A DNA stretch of 64,000 bases from Nakamurella sp040546275 (GCF_040546275.1 NZ_JBEPNO010000015.1:75755-139754), one strand, 5' to 3'. Counted from the stretch's first letter, positions 15,577 through 24,601 are shown. Program-made: numbers and translations. The notes: a model not told the origin generated them from the sequence alone.

Positions 15577-16586
15577 CGGGCGGCTCTCCTGCCCTCGGCC
15601 GGCGCCGGCGCCGCTGCCGGCTCCTGCTCGTCCGAGCTGGTGGGTTGTTCACTGCTGTCGCGGGCACCCAGGATCGCACCGGCCGGCGGCCGGACGCCCC
15701 GTGCCCAGTCCGCGGCGGGCATCGGCCGTTTGCCGGTCGGCTGCACCTGGCCGAGCCGGACCGCGGTGCCGCCGGTTCCGACCAGCACCTGCTTCTTCGC
15801 CACGAGCAGTTCACCCGGCGCCAGCCCGGTGACCTCGGTCGGCTGCACCGGGCCGACAGCCAGCCGTGCACCTGCGAAAGTGGTCCAGGCGCCGGGTTCC
15901 GGAGTGACCGAACGGATCAGCCGATCGACAGCCGAAGCCGTCCTGTCCCAATCGATCTCGGCGTCGGCCACGGTGATCTTCGGGGCCAGGCTGACGCCCT
16001 CCAGGGATTGGGTCACGGCCCGGAGCGTCCCGTCGGCGATGCCGTCCATGGTGGCGACCAGAAGGCCGGCGCCGGAGACCGACAACCGGCCCAGCAGCTC
16101 GCCGGCGGTGTCGTCGTCGTTGATCGGCTCGGTGACCACGCCGTAGACCGGGCCGGTGTCCAGACCCACCTCGAGCCGGAAGGCGCTGGCGCCGGTGATG
16201 TCGTCACCGGCCCGGATCGCGGCCTGGACGGGCGCGGCGCCGCGCCAGGCGGGCAGCAGCGAGAAGTGGAGGTTGACCCACCCGTGGGTGGGGATGTCCA
16301 GCACGTTCTGCCGCAGGATCGCGCCGTAGGCGACCACGGCCGCAGCATCGGGCGCGAGCTCGACCAGCCGCGCGACGAACTCGGGATCCCTTGCGGTGAC
16401 GGGCGTCAGCAGCTCGACGCCGGCTTCCCGGGCCAGTTTCGCCACCGGCGACGATTCGGTCCGGCGCCCGCGACCGGACGGAGCGTCCGGCCGGCTCATG
16501 ACGGCCACCACCTCGTGCGCGGAATCCAGGAGGGCACGCAGGGCGGGCAGTGCCGGAGCGGGGGTGCCCGCGAAGACGATCCGCAT
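15573..16586 (-). CDS. fmt: methionyl-tRNA formyltransferase
   Basis: 337 residues. MRIVFAGTPAPALPALRALL opens the N-terminal formyltransferase domain; the folate site signature NLHFSLLPAWRGAAPVQAAI carries the catalytic Asn/His, with the conserved Asp in GLDTGPV. The C-terminal OB-like domain (about 210-300) binds initiator tRNA. A Pro/Ala/Glu-rich tail of about 30 residues is added. It formylates Met-tRNAfMet for initiation. Confidence 0.97.
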   Translation of the reverse strand: MRIVFAGTPAPALPALRALLDSAHEVVAVMSRPDAPSGRGRRTESSPVAKLAREAGVELLTPVTARDPEFVARLVELAPDAAAVVAYGAILRQNVLDIPTHGWVNLHFSLLPAWRGAAPVQAAIRAGDDITGASAFRLEVGLDTGPVYGVVTEPINDDDTAGELLGRLSVSGAGLLVATMDGIADGTLRAVTQSLEGVSLAPKITVADAEIDWDRTASAVDRLIRSVTPEPGAWTTFAGARLAVGPVQPTEVTGLAPGELLVAKKQVLVGTGGTAVRLGQVQPTGKRPMPAADWARGVRPPAGAILGARDSSEQPTSSDEQEPAAAPAPAEGRRAAR

Positions 16587-16643
16587 GAGCCGGCTCCTTT
16601 CCTGATCCTGCTGTCGCAGCCGGGCGGTCAGCGGCCTGCTGCC

Positions 16644-16711
16644 GGTGTTCTGCGGTCGGCGGTGTTCTGCGGTGTGCGGTGTTCTGCTGTGTGCGGTGTT
16701 CTGCGGTCAGC
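16644..16711. repeat. 17-bp tandem repeat upstream of fmt
   Basis: Four copies of GGTGTTCTGCGGTNNGC at 16644, 16661, 16678 and 16695, differing in 1-3 bases. They lie in the gap between fmt and the acetyltransferase (16587-16948), which otherwise shows only a 12-bp palindrome CAAGGATCCTTG and the acetyltransferase ribosome-binding site. Confidence 0.85.
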
Positions 16712-16948
16712 GGTCTGTTGGCGCTGTCCTGCCGTCCTTGCTCGAGCAGTCTACGGAGCGACCACGCGTCCGATTCTCAGCAAGGATCCTTGGCCAGAAC
16801 CCGGGTGCGGATTCTGGGTGCCGCGTCATGCTGGATCATGGTCCCTGCGCGGGGCCGGCCCTGGCGGGTCGCATCGGCGCGGTCGCACGCGAACATCCCG
16901 CACCACCATCCGCACGAGCAGTCCGCAGGAACACTCTCTGGAGGATCG

Positions 16949-17563
16949 ATGTCTGTATTCGCACCGGACGGCCGCGCGCTGGTAGGCCGTTACGTCCGAC
17001 TCGACCGATCGGTCCTGGCCGACTCGCCCGCCCTGTTCACTGCTCTCGACGACGAGCGGGTCTACGCCGGCAATTTCATGGGCGGACCGGCAGGACGTCC
17101 GACGAGCGTCGAGAAGATGGGCGCCGTGCTGGGCGCCGCACTGTCGACGCCGGGCCGCACCCCGTACACCGTGCGCCTCACCGGGCTCGGTGATCTCGGC
17201 GACGCCGGCACCGTGGTGGGCACCACGAGCCTGGCCAAGCTCTCGCTGCCGGACGAGCGCATCCACCTCGGCTGGACCGGTTATGCGCCGTCCGTCTGGG
17301 CGACCCAGGTCAATCCTGAGTGCAAATATCTGTTGCTGCAGCACACCTTCGGCGACTGCGGCCTCGGTCGCGTCCAGCTGCAGACCGACCTGGTGAACGA
17401 GCGGTCGCAGGCGGCCATCGAGCGTCTCGGCGCGATCCGGGAAGGTGTCCTCCGTCGCCACCGCCGCCGCGCGGACGGCAGCTTCCGCGACACCGTCGTC
17501 TACTCGATCCTGACCGACGAATGGCCTGCGGTGAAGGCGGGCCTGGCCGAACGCCTCGTCTAG
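16949..17563 (+). CDS. GNAT-family N-acetyltransferase (RimJ/RimL-like)
   Basis: 204 residues from the ATG at 16949, preceded by GGAGG. The fold follows RimJ/RimL-type proteins: VRLDRSVLADSPALFTAL at the start, a beta hairpin with GTTSLAKLSLPDERIHLGWT, then NPECKYLLLQHTFGDCGLGRVQLQTDLVNERSQAAIERLGAIREGV split across the acetyl-CoA and C-terminal helices. The NERSQAAIERLGA segment is strongly conserved in this group. The substrate could be a protein N-terminus, an amino acid or a small amine. Confidence 0.85.
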   Translation: MSVFAPDGRALVGRYVRLDRSVLADSPALFTALDDERVYAGNFMGGPAGRPTSVEKMGAVLGAALSTPGRTPYTVRLTGLGDLGDAGTVVGTTSLAKLSLPDERIHLGWTGYAPSVWATQVNPECKYLLLQHTFGDCGLGRVQLQTDLVNERSQAAIERLGAIREGVLRRHRRRADGSFRDTVVYSILTDEWPAVKAGLAERLV

Positions 17564-17756
17564 CGAGGATCCCGCGTAGGCGGGTCAGCCGCCGCAGTTG
17601 CTCACCACCGTCGAGAACGTGCGGAATAGTCATCCATAGTCGGGGGACGCAGCCGCACGTACTGGCCAGTAGCGCGACCACTGGGCTGACACCCCGAGAA
17701 TGCACGACTGACAATCACCCCAGCGCCGGGCGTTCAGCACCGCTGCGTCGATCTCA

Positions 17757-17866
17757 GCGCCTCGGAAAGTTCTCGGGGCCTCGCAAAGTTCGCGGGGCCT
17801 CGCAAAGTTTGGGGCCTCTGAGAGTTCGCGTGGCCTCGAATGGTTCCCACGGCCTCGAAAGCCCAA
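17757..17866. repeat. degenerate 19-bp tandem repeat
   Basis: About six decaying copies of GGGGCCTCGCAAAGTTCGC, best at 17776, 17795 and 17812. They fill much of the 356-base gap between the acetyltransferase and map; the rest of that gap (17564-17756 and 17867-17919) shows no gene or clear signal. Confidence 0.75.
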
Positions 17867-17919
17867 GCCCCGTGAGCCGGACTCGCGAGGACACCTACCT
17901 CGGCAAAGTCGGAGGACAG

Positions 17920-18696
17920 CTACCGCGGAACGGTGAGGACCTCGGCGCCCTCGTCGGTGATGGCGATCGTGTGCTCGCTGTGCGCCGTCCGACTGCCAGT
18001 CGCACTGCGGAGCGTCCACCCATCGGTATCGGTGACCAGATCGGCAGTGTCCGCCATCACCCACGGCTCCAACGCGAGCAGCAGGCCCGGGCGGAGTTTG
18101 TATCCGCGGCGCGGCCGCCCGATGTTCGGGATGTGCGGGTCCTGATGCATCGTCGACCCGACGCCGTGGCCTCCGAACTCGGTGTTGACCGGGTACCCCG
18201 CATCGCGCAGGACCGAGCCGATGGCGTGCGAGACATCCCCGACCCGGACTCCGGGGCCGGCGGCGGCGATCCCGGCCTGCAGCGCGCGTTCGGTCGCGGT
18301 GATCATCGCGACACTCTCCGCGCCCCCGACTGACGGGTCGCCCACGATGAAGCTGATCGCCGAGTCGGCCACGACGCCGCCCAGGGAGACCGCGAGGTCG
18401 AGCGACAGCAGGTCCCCGTCTGCCAGCGTGTAGTCGAACGGCAGTCCGTGGAGGACAGCGTCGTTGACCGACGTGCAGATGTAGTGGCTGAACGGCCCGC
18501 GGCCGAAGGATGGCGCGTAGTCGACGTAGCAGGACAGGGCGCCGGCCTTGGCAATGAGGCTCTGGGTCCACCGGTCGATCTCCAGGAGGTTCGTGCCGAC
18601 CGCGCTCCGGCTCTTCAACGTCTGGAGGATCTCGGCCACCAACGCGCCGGTCTGCCTGGCCCTGGGCAGGGTGGTGGCGGGAAGGATCTCGATCAT
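17920..18696 (-). CDS. map: type I methionine aminopeptidase
   Basis: 258 residues, pita-bread fold. The five metal ligands are visible: Asp in LLSLDLAVSL, Asp in GVVADSAISF, His in GGHGVGSTMH, Glu in LALEPWVM and Glu in AHSEHTIAI. It removes initiator methionine after deformylation. It is divergent from a one-domain XRE regulator with a dyad between them, which points to a regulated, accessory isozyme rather than the housekeeping copy usually placed near adk/secY. No N-terminal SH3-binding extension is present. Confidence 0.92.
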   Translation of the reverse strand: MIEILPATTLPRARQTGALVAEILQTLKSRSAVGTNLLEIDRWTQSLIAKAGALSCYVDYAPSFGRGPFSHYICTSVNDAVLHGLPFDYTLADGDLLSLDLAVSLGGVVADSAISFIVGDPSVGGAESVAMITATERALQAGIAAAGPGVRVGDVSHAIGSVLRDAGYPVNTEFGGHGVGSTMHQDPHIPNIGRPRRGYKLRPGLLLALEPWVMADTADLVTDTDGWTLRSATGSRTAHSEHTIAITDEGAEVLTVPR

Positions 18697-18723
18697 GATG
18701 GGGATCTCGTCGTCATTCCAATA

Positions 18724-18756
18724 ACTATACCGGTCATATCATGACGGTACTATCAT
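18724..18756. promoter_or_regulatory. operator/promoter between map and the XRE gene
   Basis: TATAGT on the minus strand (18729-18724) and TATCAT on the plus strand (18751-18756) look like -10 boxes for map and the regulator. Between them GTCAT/ATGAC (18733-18745) forms a perfect 5-bp dyad with a 3-base centre, flanked by near-symmetric ACCGG and GGTA. One bound repressor could cover both promoters. Confidence 0.5.
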
Positions 18757-18763
18757 TGGTGTC

Positions 18764-19060
18764 ATGGTTCGACTTCCGCTCACCCACGCCGAGGTGGAGC
18801 GTGGGCAGCGCCTCGGCGCGCTGCTGCGTCGAGCCCGGGGCGAGCGCTCGATGCTGGAAACCGCACTGGATGCCGGCGTATCGCCGGAGACCCTGCGGAA
18901 GATCGAGACCGGGCGCGTCGCGACTCCCGCCTTCCCGACCATCGCCGCGATCGCCGAGGTCCTGGGCCTGTCCCTCGATGCGGTGTGGAGCGAGGTCAAC
19001 CAGAACGAGCGTGAGGCTGGGCCGTCGAGGAAGGCACCCACGAAGCGGTTGGCCTCCTAG
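18764..19060 (+). CDS. XRE-type helix-turn-helix regulator
   Basis: 98 residues. The helix-turn-helix spans about 12-65: EVERGQRLGALLRRARGERS, then TALDAGVSPETLRKIETGR with the recognition helix, then FPTIAAIAEVLGLSLDAVW. No second domain, so it probably dimerises through the HTH region. The -10-like TATCAT ends 7 bases before the ATG, suggesting a leaderless mRNA. It probably represses itself and the divergent map. Confidence 0.88.
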   Translation: MVRLPLTHAEVERGQRLGALLRRARGERSMLETALDAGVSPETLRKIETGRVATPAFPTIAAIAEVLGLSLDAVWSEVNQNEREAGPSRKAPTKRLAS

Positions 19061-19070
19061 CCGGGTCGGA

Positions 19071-21233
19071 TCAGAAGAGCTCGTCGGGATCGATCCGGAG
19101 GCGCAGGTTCTCCTCCTGCTTGCGGGTCGAGCGCGCGGCGGCGAGGGCCTTGATGTCGGCCGCGAGCTGCTTGCGACCGGACGGCGGGACGCGGACCAGG
19201 ACCCGGGCCGCACCCTCCGCCGGCACCTGTCCACGGGCTCGGGAACCGGTGGGCGGCGCCAGATCCTCCAGCAGCACCGGGCCCAGCACCTCTCCGCCGG
19301 CGGGCAGCGGAATGCTTGCGGCGGCCGCTGCCACCTCCGGCTCCGCCCCCTGGAGCGAGGCCATCGCGACAGCCGGCGGGAACCCGAGCTCGGTGCGGGC
19401 GGCCAGCTCGGCGGCGGCATGGCCGGCCGGGTCCCAGCGGATCAGCGCCTGGACGGTCGGCAACGAGCTGTCGGCGCCCAGCACCACCCGCCCCCCCGAC
19501 GACGCCGGCACGACCAGCGCCGCTGCCCCCATCCACCGGCGCATGGCCTCCTCGGACGCCCGCAGATCGGCCCGACCGAGCAGCGCGTAACCATCGAGCA
19601 AGAGCGCAGCTCCATAGTGCGCAATGGGTTCGGCGCCCGGAGTGGCGACCACGATGGCCGGTTCGTCCGGCACGGTGGATCGAATCGCGTCGCCGGAGGA
19701 GGTGATCAGTTGCACACCCGGAAACGCCCGCCCGAGTTCCTCCGCGGTGCGCCTGGCCCCGATGACCGTCGTCCGGAACTGATCGGATCCGCAGGCCGGG
19801 CAGTTGAAGTGCGCCTCGGCGATGCCGCACCAGCGACAGGCGGGCAGTCGATTGGCACCGGACAGCGCCAGCGGTCCATGGCAATGACGGCACCGGGCGG
19901 GACGGCGACAGGTCGCACACGCCAGCGTGGGTAGGTAGCCCCGGCGCGGAACCTGTACCAGCACTGGCCTTTCCGCGGCCAGAGCGGCGCGGGCGGCGGC
20001 GAAGGCGGCCGGTGACAGCCGGGCACCGGCGGCGGCTGAATCGGCGCCGGTCGCGTACTCGTCACCCGCGGCCTCGATCCTCGGCGCGCGCGCGCGGACG
20101 GTCGCCCGGTCCGCGACGATCGGCCGCGCCCAGCGGCTGGCGATGAGCAGCTCGGCCTCCGCGGTCCTGGTGTAGCCACCGACCAGCAGCGCGCAGCGCT
20201 CACCGGCGGAACGCAGCATCAGCACCTCGCGGGTGTGTGGATAGGGTGCTCTGGGTTCGGACAGCAGGTCGTCCCCGTCGTCGAACACGGCCACCAGTGC
20301 CAGATCTCGCACCGGCGCGAACGCCGCGGCCCGGGTGCCGGCCGCGACCCTGACCTGCCCTCGGCTCAGCTTCAGGTAACGCCGGTACCGTTCGGCCGGA
20401 CCGAGATCGGCGGCCAGCGTGACGAACTCGGCGGGCGTCAGAACCGCGGACAGTGCCGCTTCGATCCTCGCCAGGTCGCGCGCGTCCGGTACCACCAGCA
20501 GCGCACCGCGGCCGGACCGTGCGGCGAGTGCGGCGGCTTCTGCGAGGCGCGCCGGCCAGTCCTCGCCAGGCAGGGCCTGCCACACGGCCCGGACCGGGCG
20601 GCCCTCCTGCACCGCCGTCAGGAACGCGTCTCCGGCCTGGTAGACCTGCCACGCCGTGCGGTCGACGGGTGGCGCAGCCGGGGGGGCTGGATCGGGGACC
20701 TTGGCGGCGGGGCCCGCGACCTCGGCGGCCGGCCCGTCAAGAGGTCCGTCGTCAGGAACAGCGGTGTCGTGAGCACCGGCAGCGACGTCGGGAACAGCGG
20801 TGTCGCCAGGCGGCGCGGCCTTGGCTTTGGCCGGGCTCTCGGCCCTGGCATGACGGGGCGGCACAGCGAGCCGGAGCACATCCGCCATCGAGCCCGCATA
20901 GCGGTCGGCGACGGCGCGGGCCAGCTGGGCCACCTCGGGAGCGAGGATTCGTTCGGCGGAGACGACACGCTCCAGGAAACCCAGTTTGCCGTCGTGATCG
21001 GACTCGGCCACGCGTTCCAGGACGTACCCGTCGAGCAGTCGTCCGGCGAACCGGACGCGCACCCTCGTGCCGGGCTGCGCAGCCTCGGAATCGGTGTCGG
21101 CGACCTGGTAGTCGAACGTCCGGTCGAGGTGGGCGAGGGAGACGTCCACCGCGACCCGCGCAATCGGCAGCACCGCAGCGGGCGTCCTGGCTCCCGCGGT
21201 GGCCCGACGGATGCGGGCGGGGGCTGGCGTCAC
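19071..21233 (-). CDS. priA: PriA-like primosomal protein N' (degenerate helicase)
   Basis: 720 residues. The N-terminal DNA-binding domain begins VAVDVSLAHLDRTFDYQV; the zinc region (around 437-490) has CATCRRPARCRHC, CRWC and CPAC, eight cysteines in four CxxC-type pairs. The helicase core is visible only as a shell: I see no GxGKT Walker A, and the DEEH position reads FDDGDD. This loss is typical of actinobacterial PriA, which is thought to act in replication restart without ATP-driven unwinding. A Pro/Ala-rich linker lies at 130-185. Downstream of metK on the same strand. Confidence 0.9.
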   Translation of the reverse strand: MTPAPARIRRATAGARTPAAVLPIARVAVDVSLAHLDRTFDYQVADTDSEAAQPGTRVRVRFAGRLLDGYVLERVAESDHDGKLGFLERVVSAERILAPEVAQLARAVADRYAGSMADVLRLAVPPRHARAESPAKAKAAPPGDTAVPDVAAGAHDTAVPDDGPLDGPAAEVAGPAAKVPDPAPPAAPPVDRTAWQVYQAGDAFLTAVQEGRPVRAVWQALPGEDWPARLAEAAALAARSGRGALLVVPDARDLARIEAALSAVLTPAEFVTLAADLGPAERYRRYLKLSRGQVRVAAGTRAAAFAPVRDLALVAVFDDGDDLLSEPRAPYPHTREVLMLRSAGERCALLVGGYTRTAEAELLIASRWARPIVADRATVRARAPRIEAAGDEYATGADSAAAGARLSPAAFAAARAALAAERPVLVQVPRRGYLPTLACATCRRPARCRHCHGPLALSGANRLPACRWCGIAEAHFNCPACGSDQFRTTVIGARRTAEELGRAFPGVQLITSSGDAIRSTVPDEPAIVVATPGAEPIAHYGAALLLDGYALLGRADLRASEEAMRRWMGAAALVVPASSGGRVVLGADSSLPTVQALIRWDPAGHAAAELAARTELGFPPAVAMASLQGAEPEVAAAAASIPLPAGGEVLGPVLLEDLAPPTGSRARGQVPAEGAARVLVRVPPSGRKQLAADIKALAAARSTRKQEENLRLRIDPDELF

Positions 21234-21334
21234 CCGTTCTGGATATCAGACGGGACCGTCATCGCCCGACAGCCGTCCACAATCGCCCGACCACCGTCCA
21301 CCACCGACCACGCTGCGCCGGCGTGCACGCAGAA

Positions 21335-21363
21335 TGCCCCGCAGGCACGAGGCCTGCGGGGCA
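21335..21363 (-). terminator. strong hairpin after metK
   Basis: TGCCCCGCAGGC and GCCTGCGGGGCA form a perfect 12-bp stem with a 5-base loop, 30 bases after the metK stop. On the minus strand it is followed by ATTCTGC, a poor T-tract, but GC-rich actinobacterial terminators often lack long T-runs. Confidence 0.7.
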
Positions 21364-21393
21364 GGTACAGCGTCAAGAGCAGCGGGGCAGCGC

Positions 21394-22587
21394 TCAGAAG
21401 CCGAGGTAGGACTTCAGGGCGTCGACGCGGTCGAGGTTTTCCCAGGGCAGCTCGATGTCGGTCCGACCGAAGTGGCCGTAGGCCGCGGTCTGGGCGTAGA
21501 TCGGGCGCTTGAGGTCGAGGTCACGGATGATCGCGGCCGGGCGGAGGTCGAAGACCTGCTTGATCGCGTCGGCGATCTTGTCCGGGTCGACCTGCTCGGT
21601 GCCGAAGGTTTCGACGAAGAGGCCGACGGGGGCCGCGACGCCGATGGCGTAGGCCACCTGCACCTCCATGCGGTCCGCGAGACCGGCAGCAACCGCGTTC
21701 TTGGCGACCCAGCGCATCGCGTAAGCGGCGGAGCGGTCGACCTTCGACGGGTCCTTGCCCGAGAACGCGCCGCCACCGTGACGGGCCATGCCGCCGTAGG
21801 TGTCGACGATGATCTTGCGGCCGGTGACGCCGGCGTCGCCCATCGGGCCGCCGATGACAAAACGTCCAGTCGGGTTGACCAGCAGGCGGTGGTCGCTCAC
21901 GTCGATGTCCAGCAGCGCCAGTTCGGGGGCGACGACCTGCTCGGCGATGTCGACCGCGAGCAGCTTCTCCAGGTCGATGTCCTCGGCGTGCTGGGTGGAC
22001 AGGACGACGGTGTCGAGACGGATGGCCTTGTCGCCCACGTATTCGATGGTGACCTGGGTCTTGCCGTCGGGCCGCAGGTACGGGACCGCGCCGGACTTGC
22101 GGACCGCGGACAGACGACGCGACAGGCGGTGGGCCAGCGCGATCGGCAGCGGCATCAGTTCCGGGGTGTCGTTGCAGGCGTAGCCGAACATCAGGCCCTG
22201 GTCGCCGGCGCCCTGCTGGTCGATCTCGTCCTCGGCGCCGTCGACGCGGGACTCGCGAGCGGTGTCGACGCCCTGGGCGATGTCCGGGGACTGCGCGCCG
22301 ATGGCGACGTTCACGCCGCAGGACGCTCCGTCGAAGCCCTTGGACGACGAGTCGTACCCGATGGCCAGCACGGTGTCGCGGACGATCGTCGGGATGTCGA
22401 CGTAGGCAGTGGTGGTGACCTCGCCGGCGACGTGGACCTGGCCCGTGGTGACCAGGGTCTCGACAGCCACCCGGCTGTCCTTGTCCTGGCTGAGCAGGGC
22501 GTCCAGGATCGAGTCGCTGATGGCATCACAGATCTTGTCCGGATGGCCTTCGGTGACGGATTCGGACGTGAACAGGCGGGAAGCCAT
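21394..22587 (-). CDS. metK: S-adenosylmethionine synthetase
   Basis: 397 residues. Signatures: FTSESVTEGHPDKICDAISD at the N-terminus, QGAGDQGLMFGYA (ATP/methionine site) and the phosphate loop GGGAFSGKDPSKVDRSAAY. It makes SAM from methionine and ATP. The 118-base gap upstream carries two tandem CGGGCNTCNCCCGCGTGGAAA units, each able to fold into a small hairpin; no SAM riboswitch core is visible. Confidence 0.98.
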   Translation of the reverse strand: MASRLFTSESVTEGHPDKICDAISDSILDALLSQDKDSRVAVETLVTTGQVHVAGEVTTTAYVDIPTIVRDTVLAIGYDSSSKGFDGASCGVNVAIGAQSPDIAQGVDTARESRVDGAEDEIDQQGAGDQGLMFGYACNDTPELMPLPIALAHRLSRRLSAVRKSGAVPYLRPDGKTQVTIEYVGDKAIRLDTVVLSTQHAEDIDLEKLLAVDIAEQVVAPELALLDIDVSDHRLLVNPTGRFVIGGPMGDAGVTGRKIIVDTYGGMARHGGGAFSGKDPSKVDRSAAYAMRWVAKNAVAAGLADRMEVQVAYAIGVAAPVGLFVETFGTEQVDPDKIADAIKQVFDLRPAAIIRDLDLKRPIYAQTAAYGHFGRTDIELPWENLDRVDALKSYLGF

Positions 22588-22705
22588 ACCAAGTTCTCCT
22601 AGGGTCGAGCGGGCATCGCCCGCGTGGAAAAACAGGCGGGCCTCACCCGCGTGGAAAGTCAGACTTCAGGTACCCGATGCTCGGCAAAGAGTACGCGGAA
22701 CAGCC

Positions 22706-24145
22706 TCAGAGAGCCGCATCGACGGTACTGAGTCGACGGGACAACTCGTCACAGATCACCGCGCCCAGCACGGTCTTCGGGCCGAGCGGGACATCGATCG
22801 GATCCGAGCCGTCGGCGGCCAGGATGACCGCGGCGTTGTCGTCCACCTCGAATGCCCGCCCGTCGCCGACTCCGTTGACCACCAGCAGGTCGCAGCCCTT
22901 GCGGGCCAATTTCGCGCGACCATGATCAAGTACGGACCCGTGTTCGTCCCCGGTCTCCGCGGCGAACCCGACGATCACTGGCATCCCCGGTCGCTGCGCC
23001 GGCCCCGACCCGGGTCCGGCCCTGTCCGCGGCCAGGCCGGCCAGGATGTCCGGGTTGGTCACGAGCTCGAGGGCGGCCGGCTCCGACCTGTTGTCCTTCT
23101 TGATCTTGGACGCCACGATGACCTTCGGGCGGAAGTCTGCGACGGCCGCGGCCATCACGACCGCATCGGCGTCGGTGACGAGTTCGGTCACGCGGGCCTG
23201 CAGATCGCGGGCGTCGGCGACCGGGACGATGGTCGCTCCGGGCGGGCCGATCAACGCCGTGTTGGCCGCCACGACGGTGACCTGAGCGCCCCGCGCCGCT
23301 GCCACCAGAGCAACGGCAAATCCCTGCTTGCCTGACGACCGGTTTCCCAGGTAGCGCACCGGATCCAGCGGTTCCCGCGTGCCGCCGGCGGTGACGAGCA
23401 GCCGACGGCCGACCAGGTCTCGTGGCAGCGCATCCGGACGGCGCAGCAGCAGCAGGGCCAGGGCGACGATCTGGTCCGGTTCGGGAAGGCGGCCGGCTCC
23501 GGAGTCGGCGCCCGTCAGGCGGCCGACCGCCGGGTCGAGCACGGTGAGGCCGCGTTGCCGGAGACGCTGCACATTCTCGACGGTGGCCGGGTGCGTCCAC
23601 ATCTCGGTGTGCATCGCCGGAGCCATCAGGACCGGTGCCCTGGTGACGAGGAGGGTGGCGGCCAGCAGGTCGTCGGCGCGGCCGGCGGCAGCGCGGGCCA
23701 GCAGGTCGGCGGTGGCCGGGGCCACGACCACGAGGTCGGCCTGTTGACCGGTCGCGACGTGGGCGACGTGCGGCACGTCGGTGAAGACGTCGGTGGCGAC
23801 GGGATGGCCGGACAGCGCCTCGAAGGTGGCCGCGCCGATGAACTTCAGGGCATTCGGCGTCGGGACGACGATGACGTCAGCGCCAGCCGAACGGAGCAAT
23901 CTGAGGATCTCGCACGCCTTGTAGGCCGCTATTCCTCCCGCCACCCCCAGGAGAACCTTGGGTGCGCGGGGCGGAGCGCCCTCTGTCGTTCCTCCCGCCA
24001 CCCCCAGGAGAACCTCGGGTGCGCGGGGCGGAGCGCCCTCTGTCGTTCCTCCCGCCACCCCCAGGAGAACCTCGGGTGCGCGGGGCGGAGCGCCCTCTGT
24101 CGTTCCTCCCGCCACACCCAGGAGATCCCTGGGAGCCTGCGTCAC
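22706..24145 (-). CDS. coaBC: bifunctional phosphopantothenoylcysteine decarboxylase/ligase with N-terminal repeats
   Basis: Makes 4'-phosphopantetheine from phosphopantothenate for coenzyme A. CoaC part: VLLGVAGGIAAYKACEILR (FMN site), the catalytic His in VPHVAHVATG and PAMHTEMWTHPA. CoaB part: LLVTAGGTREPLDPVRYLGN RSSGKQG and AAVADFRP. The start overlaps the rpoZ stop as ATGA. Unusually, the LLGVAGG strand is preceded by three in-frame near-copies, each LLGVAGGTTEGAPPRAP, from a 57-bp tandem repeat; residues 1-60 therefore precede the true catalytic domain. 479 residues against about 410 usual. Confidence 0.95.
   Translation of the reverse strand: MTQAPRDLLGVAGGTTEGAPPRAPEVLLGVAGGTTEGAPPRAPEVLLGVAGGTTEGAPPRAPKVLLGVAGGIAAYKACEILRLLRSAGADVIVVPTPNALKFIGAATFEALSGHPVATDVFTDVPHVAHVATGQQADLVVVAPATADLLARAAAGRADDLLAATLLVTRAPVLMAPAMHTEMWTHPATVENVQRLRQRGLTVLDPAVGRLTGADSGAGRLPEPDQIVALALLLLRRPDALPRDLVGRRLLVTAGGTREPLDPVRYLGNRSSGKQGFAVALVAAARGAQVTVVAANTALIGPPGATIVPVADARDLQARVTELVTDADAVVMAAAVADFRPKVIVASKIKKDNRSEPAALELVTNPDILAGLAADRAGPGSGPAQRPGMPVIVGFAAETGDEHGSVLDHGRAKLARKGCDLLVVNGVGDGRAFEVDDNAAVILAADGSDPIDVPLGPKTVLGAVICDELSRRLSTVDAAL
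23932..24130 (-). repeat. 57-bp tandem repeat in the start of coaBC
   Basis: Units at 23932-23988, 23989-24045, 24046-24102 and a partial one at 24103-24130, nearly identical. Each is in frame (19 codons) and repeats the FMN-binding LLGVAGG strand plus TTEGAPPRAP. High identity suggests recent slippage. Confidence 0.92.
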
Positions 24146-24459
24146 TCGCCTTCGGTGTGCTCGAGCAGACCGGCGTTGATCTCGCGGAGCGCGATCGACA
24201 GCGGCTTCTCCTTGGCCAGCGGCTCGACGAGCGGGCCGACGTACTCCAGGAGACCCTCGCCCAGCTGGGCGTAGTAGTCGTTGATCTGGCGCGCACGCTT
24301 GGCGGCGAAGATCGACAGGCCGTACTTGGAACTGGTGTGGGTGAGCAGTTCGTCGATCGGCGGGTAGGTGATGCCGGCGGCGGCGATCTGCGAAGCCGTC
24401 ATCGGTGCCGCCGGAACAACTTCGGGGGTGGTTCCGGGCACGGTGCTCGCGGCAGTCAC
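24142..24459 (-). CDS. rpoZ: RNA polymerase omega subunit
   Basis: 105 residues. The conserved omega core reads YPPIDELLTHTSSKYGLSIFAAKRARQINDYYAQLGEG, followed by EKPLSIALREINAG. Omega helps beta-prime fold into polymerase. The N-terminal 25 residues are Thr/Ala/Pro-rich and variable. It lies between gmk and coaBC as in other actinomycetes and overlaps coaBC by 4 bases. Confidence 0.96.
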   Translation of the reverse strand: MTAASTVPGTTPEVVPAAPMTASQIAAAGITYPPIDELLTHTSSKYGLSIFAAKRARQINDYYAQLGEGLLEYVGPLVEPLAKEKPLSIALREINAGLLEHTEGE

Positions 24460-24489
24460 AGGCAGAACTCCTCAGTATTTAATAAGAAC

Positions 24490-24552
24490 AGTGGTTGGTG
24501 CAGGTGGAGCAGTGGTTGGGGCAGGTGGAGCAGTGATTGGTGCAGGTGGACC
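24490..24552. repeat. 21-bp tandem repeat between gmk and rpoZ
   Basis: Three copies of AGTGGTTGGTGCAGGTGGAGC at 24490, 24511 and 24532 with 1-2 changes each, in the 142-base spacer between gmk and rpoZ. They may space the two reading units or serve no function. Confidence 0.85.
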
Positions 24553-24601
24553 GTGGTGCGGTTCAGATCCGGGACCCTAAGGTGTGCGATCCCGGTCCTC
24601 G

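Noticed and set aside
17757..17866. CRISPR-like repeats
   Set aside because: Units are contiguous and degenerate with no spacers, and no cas genes are present.
22588..22705. SAM riboswitch upstream of metK's neighbour
   Set aside because: Only short tandem hairpins are seen and no SAM-riboswitch core.
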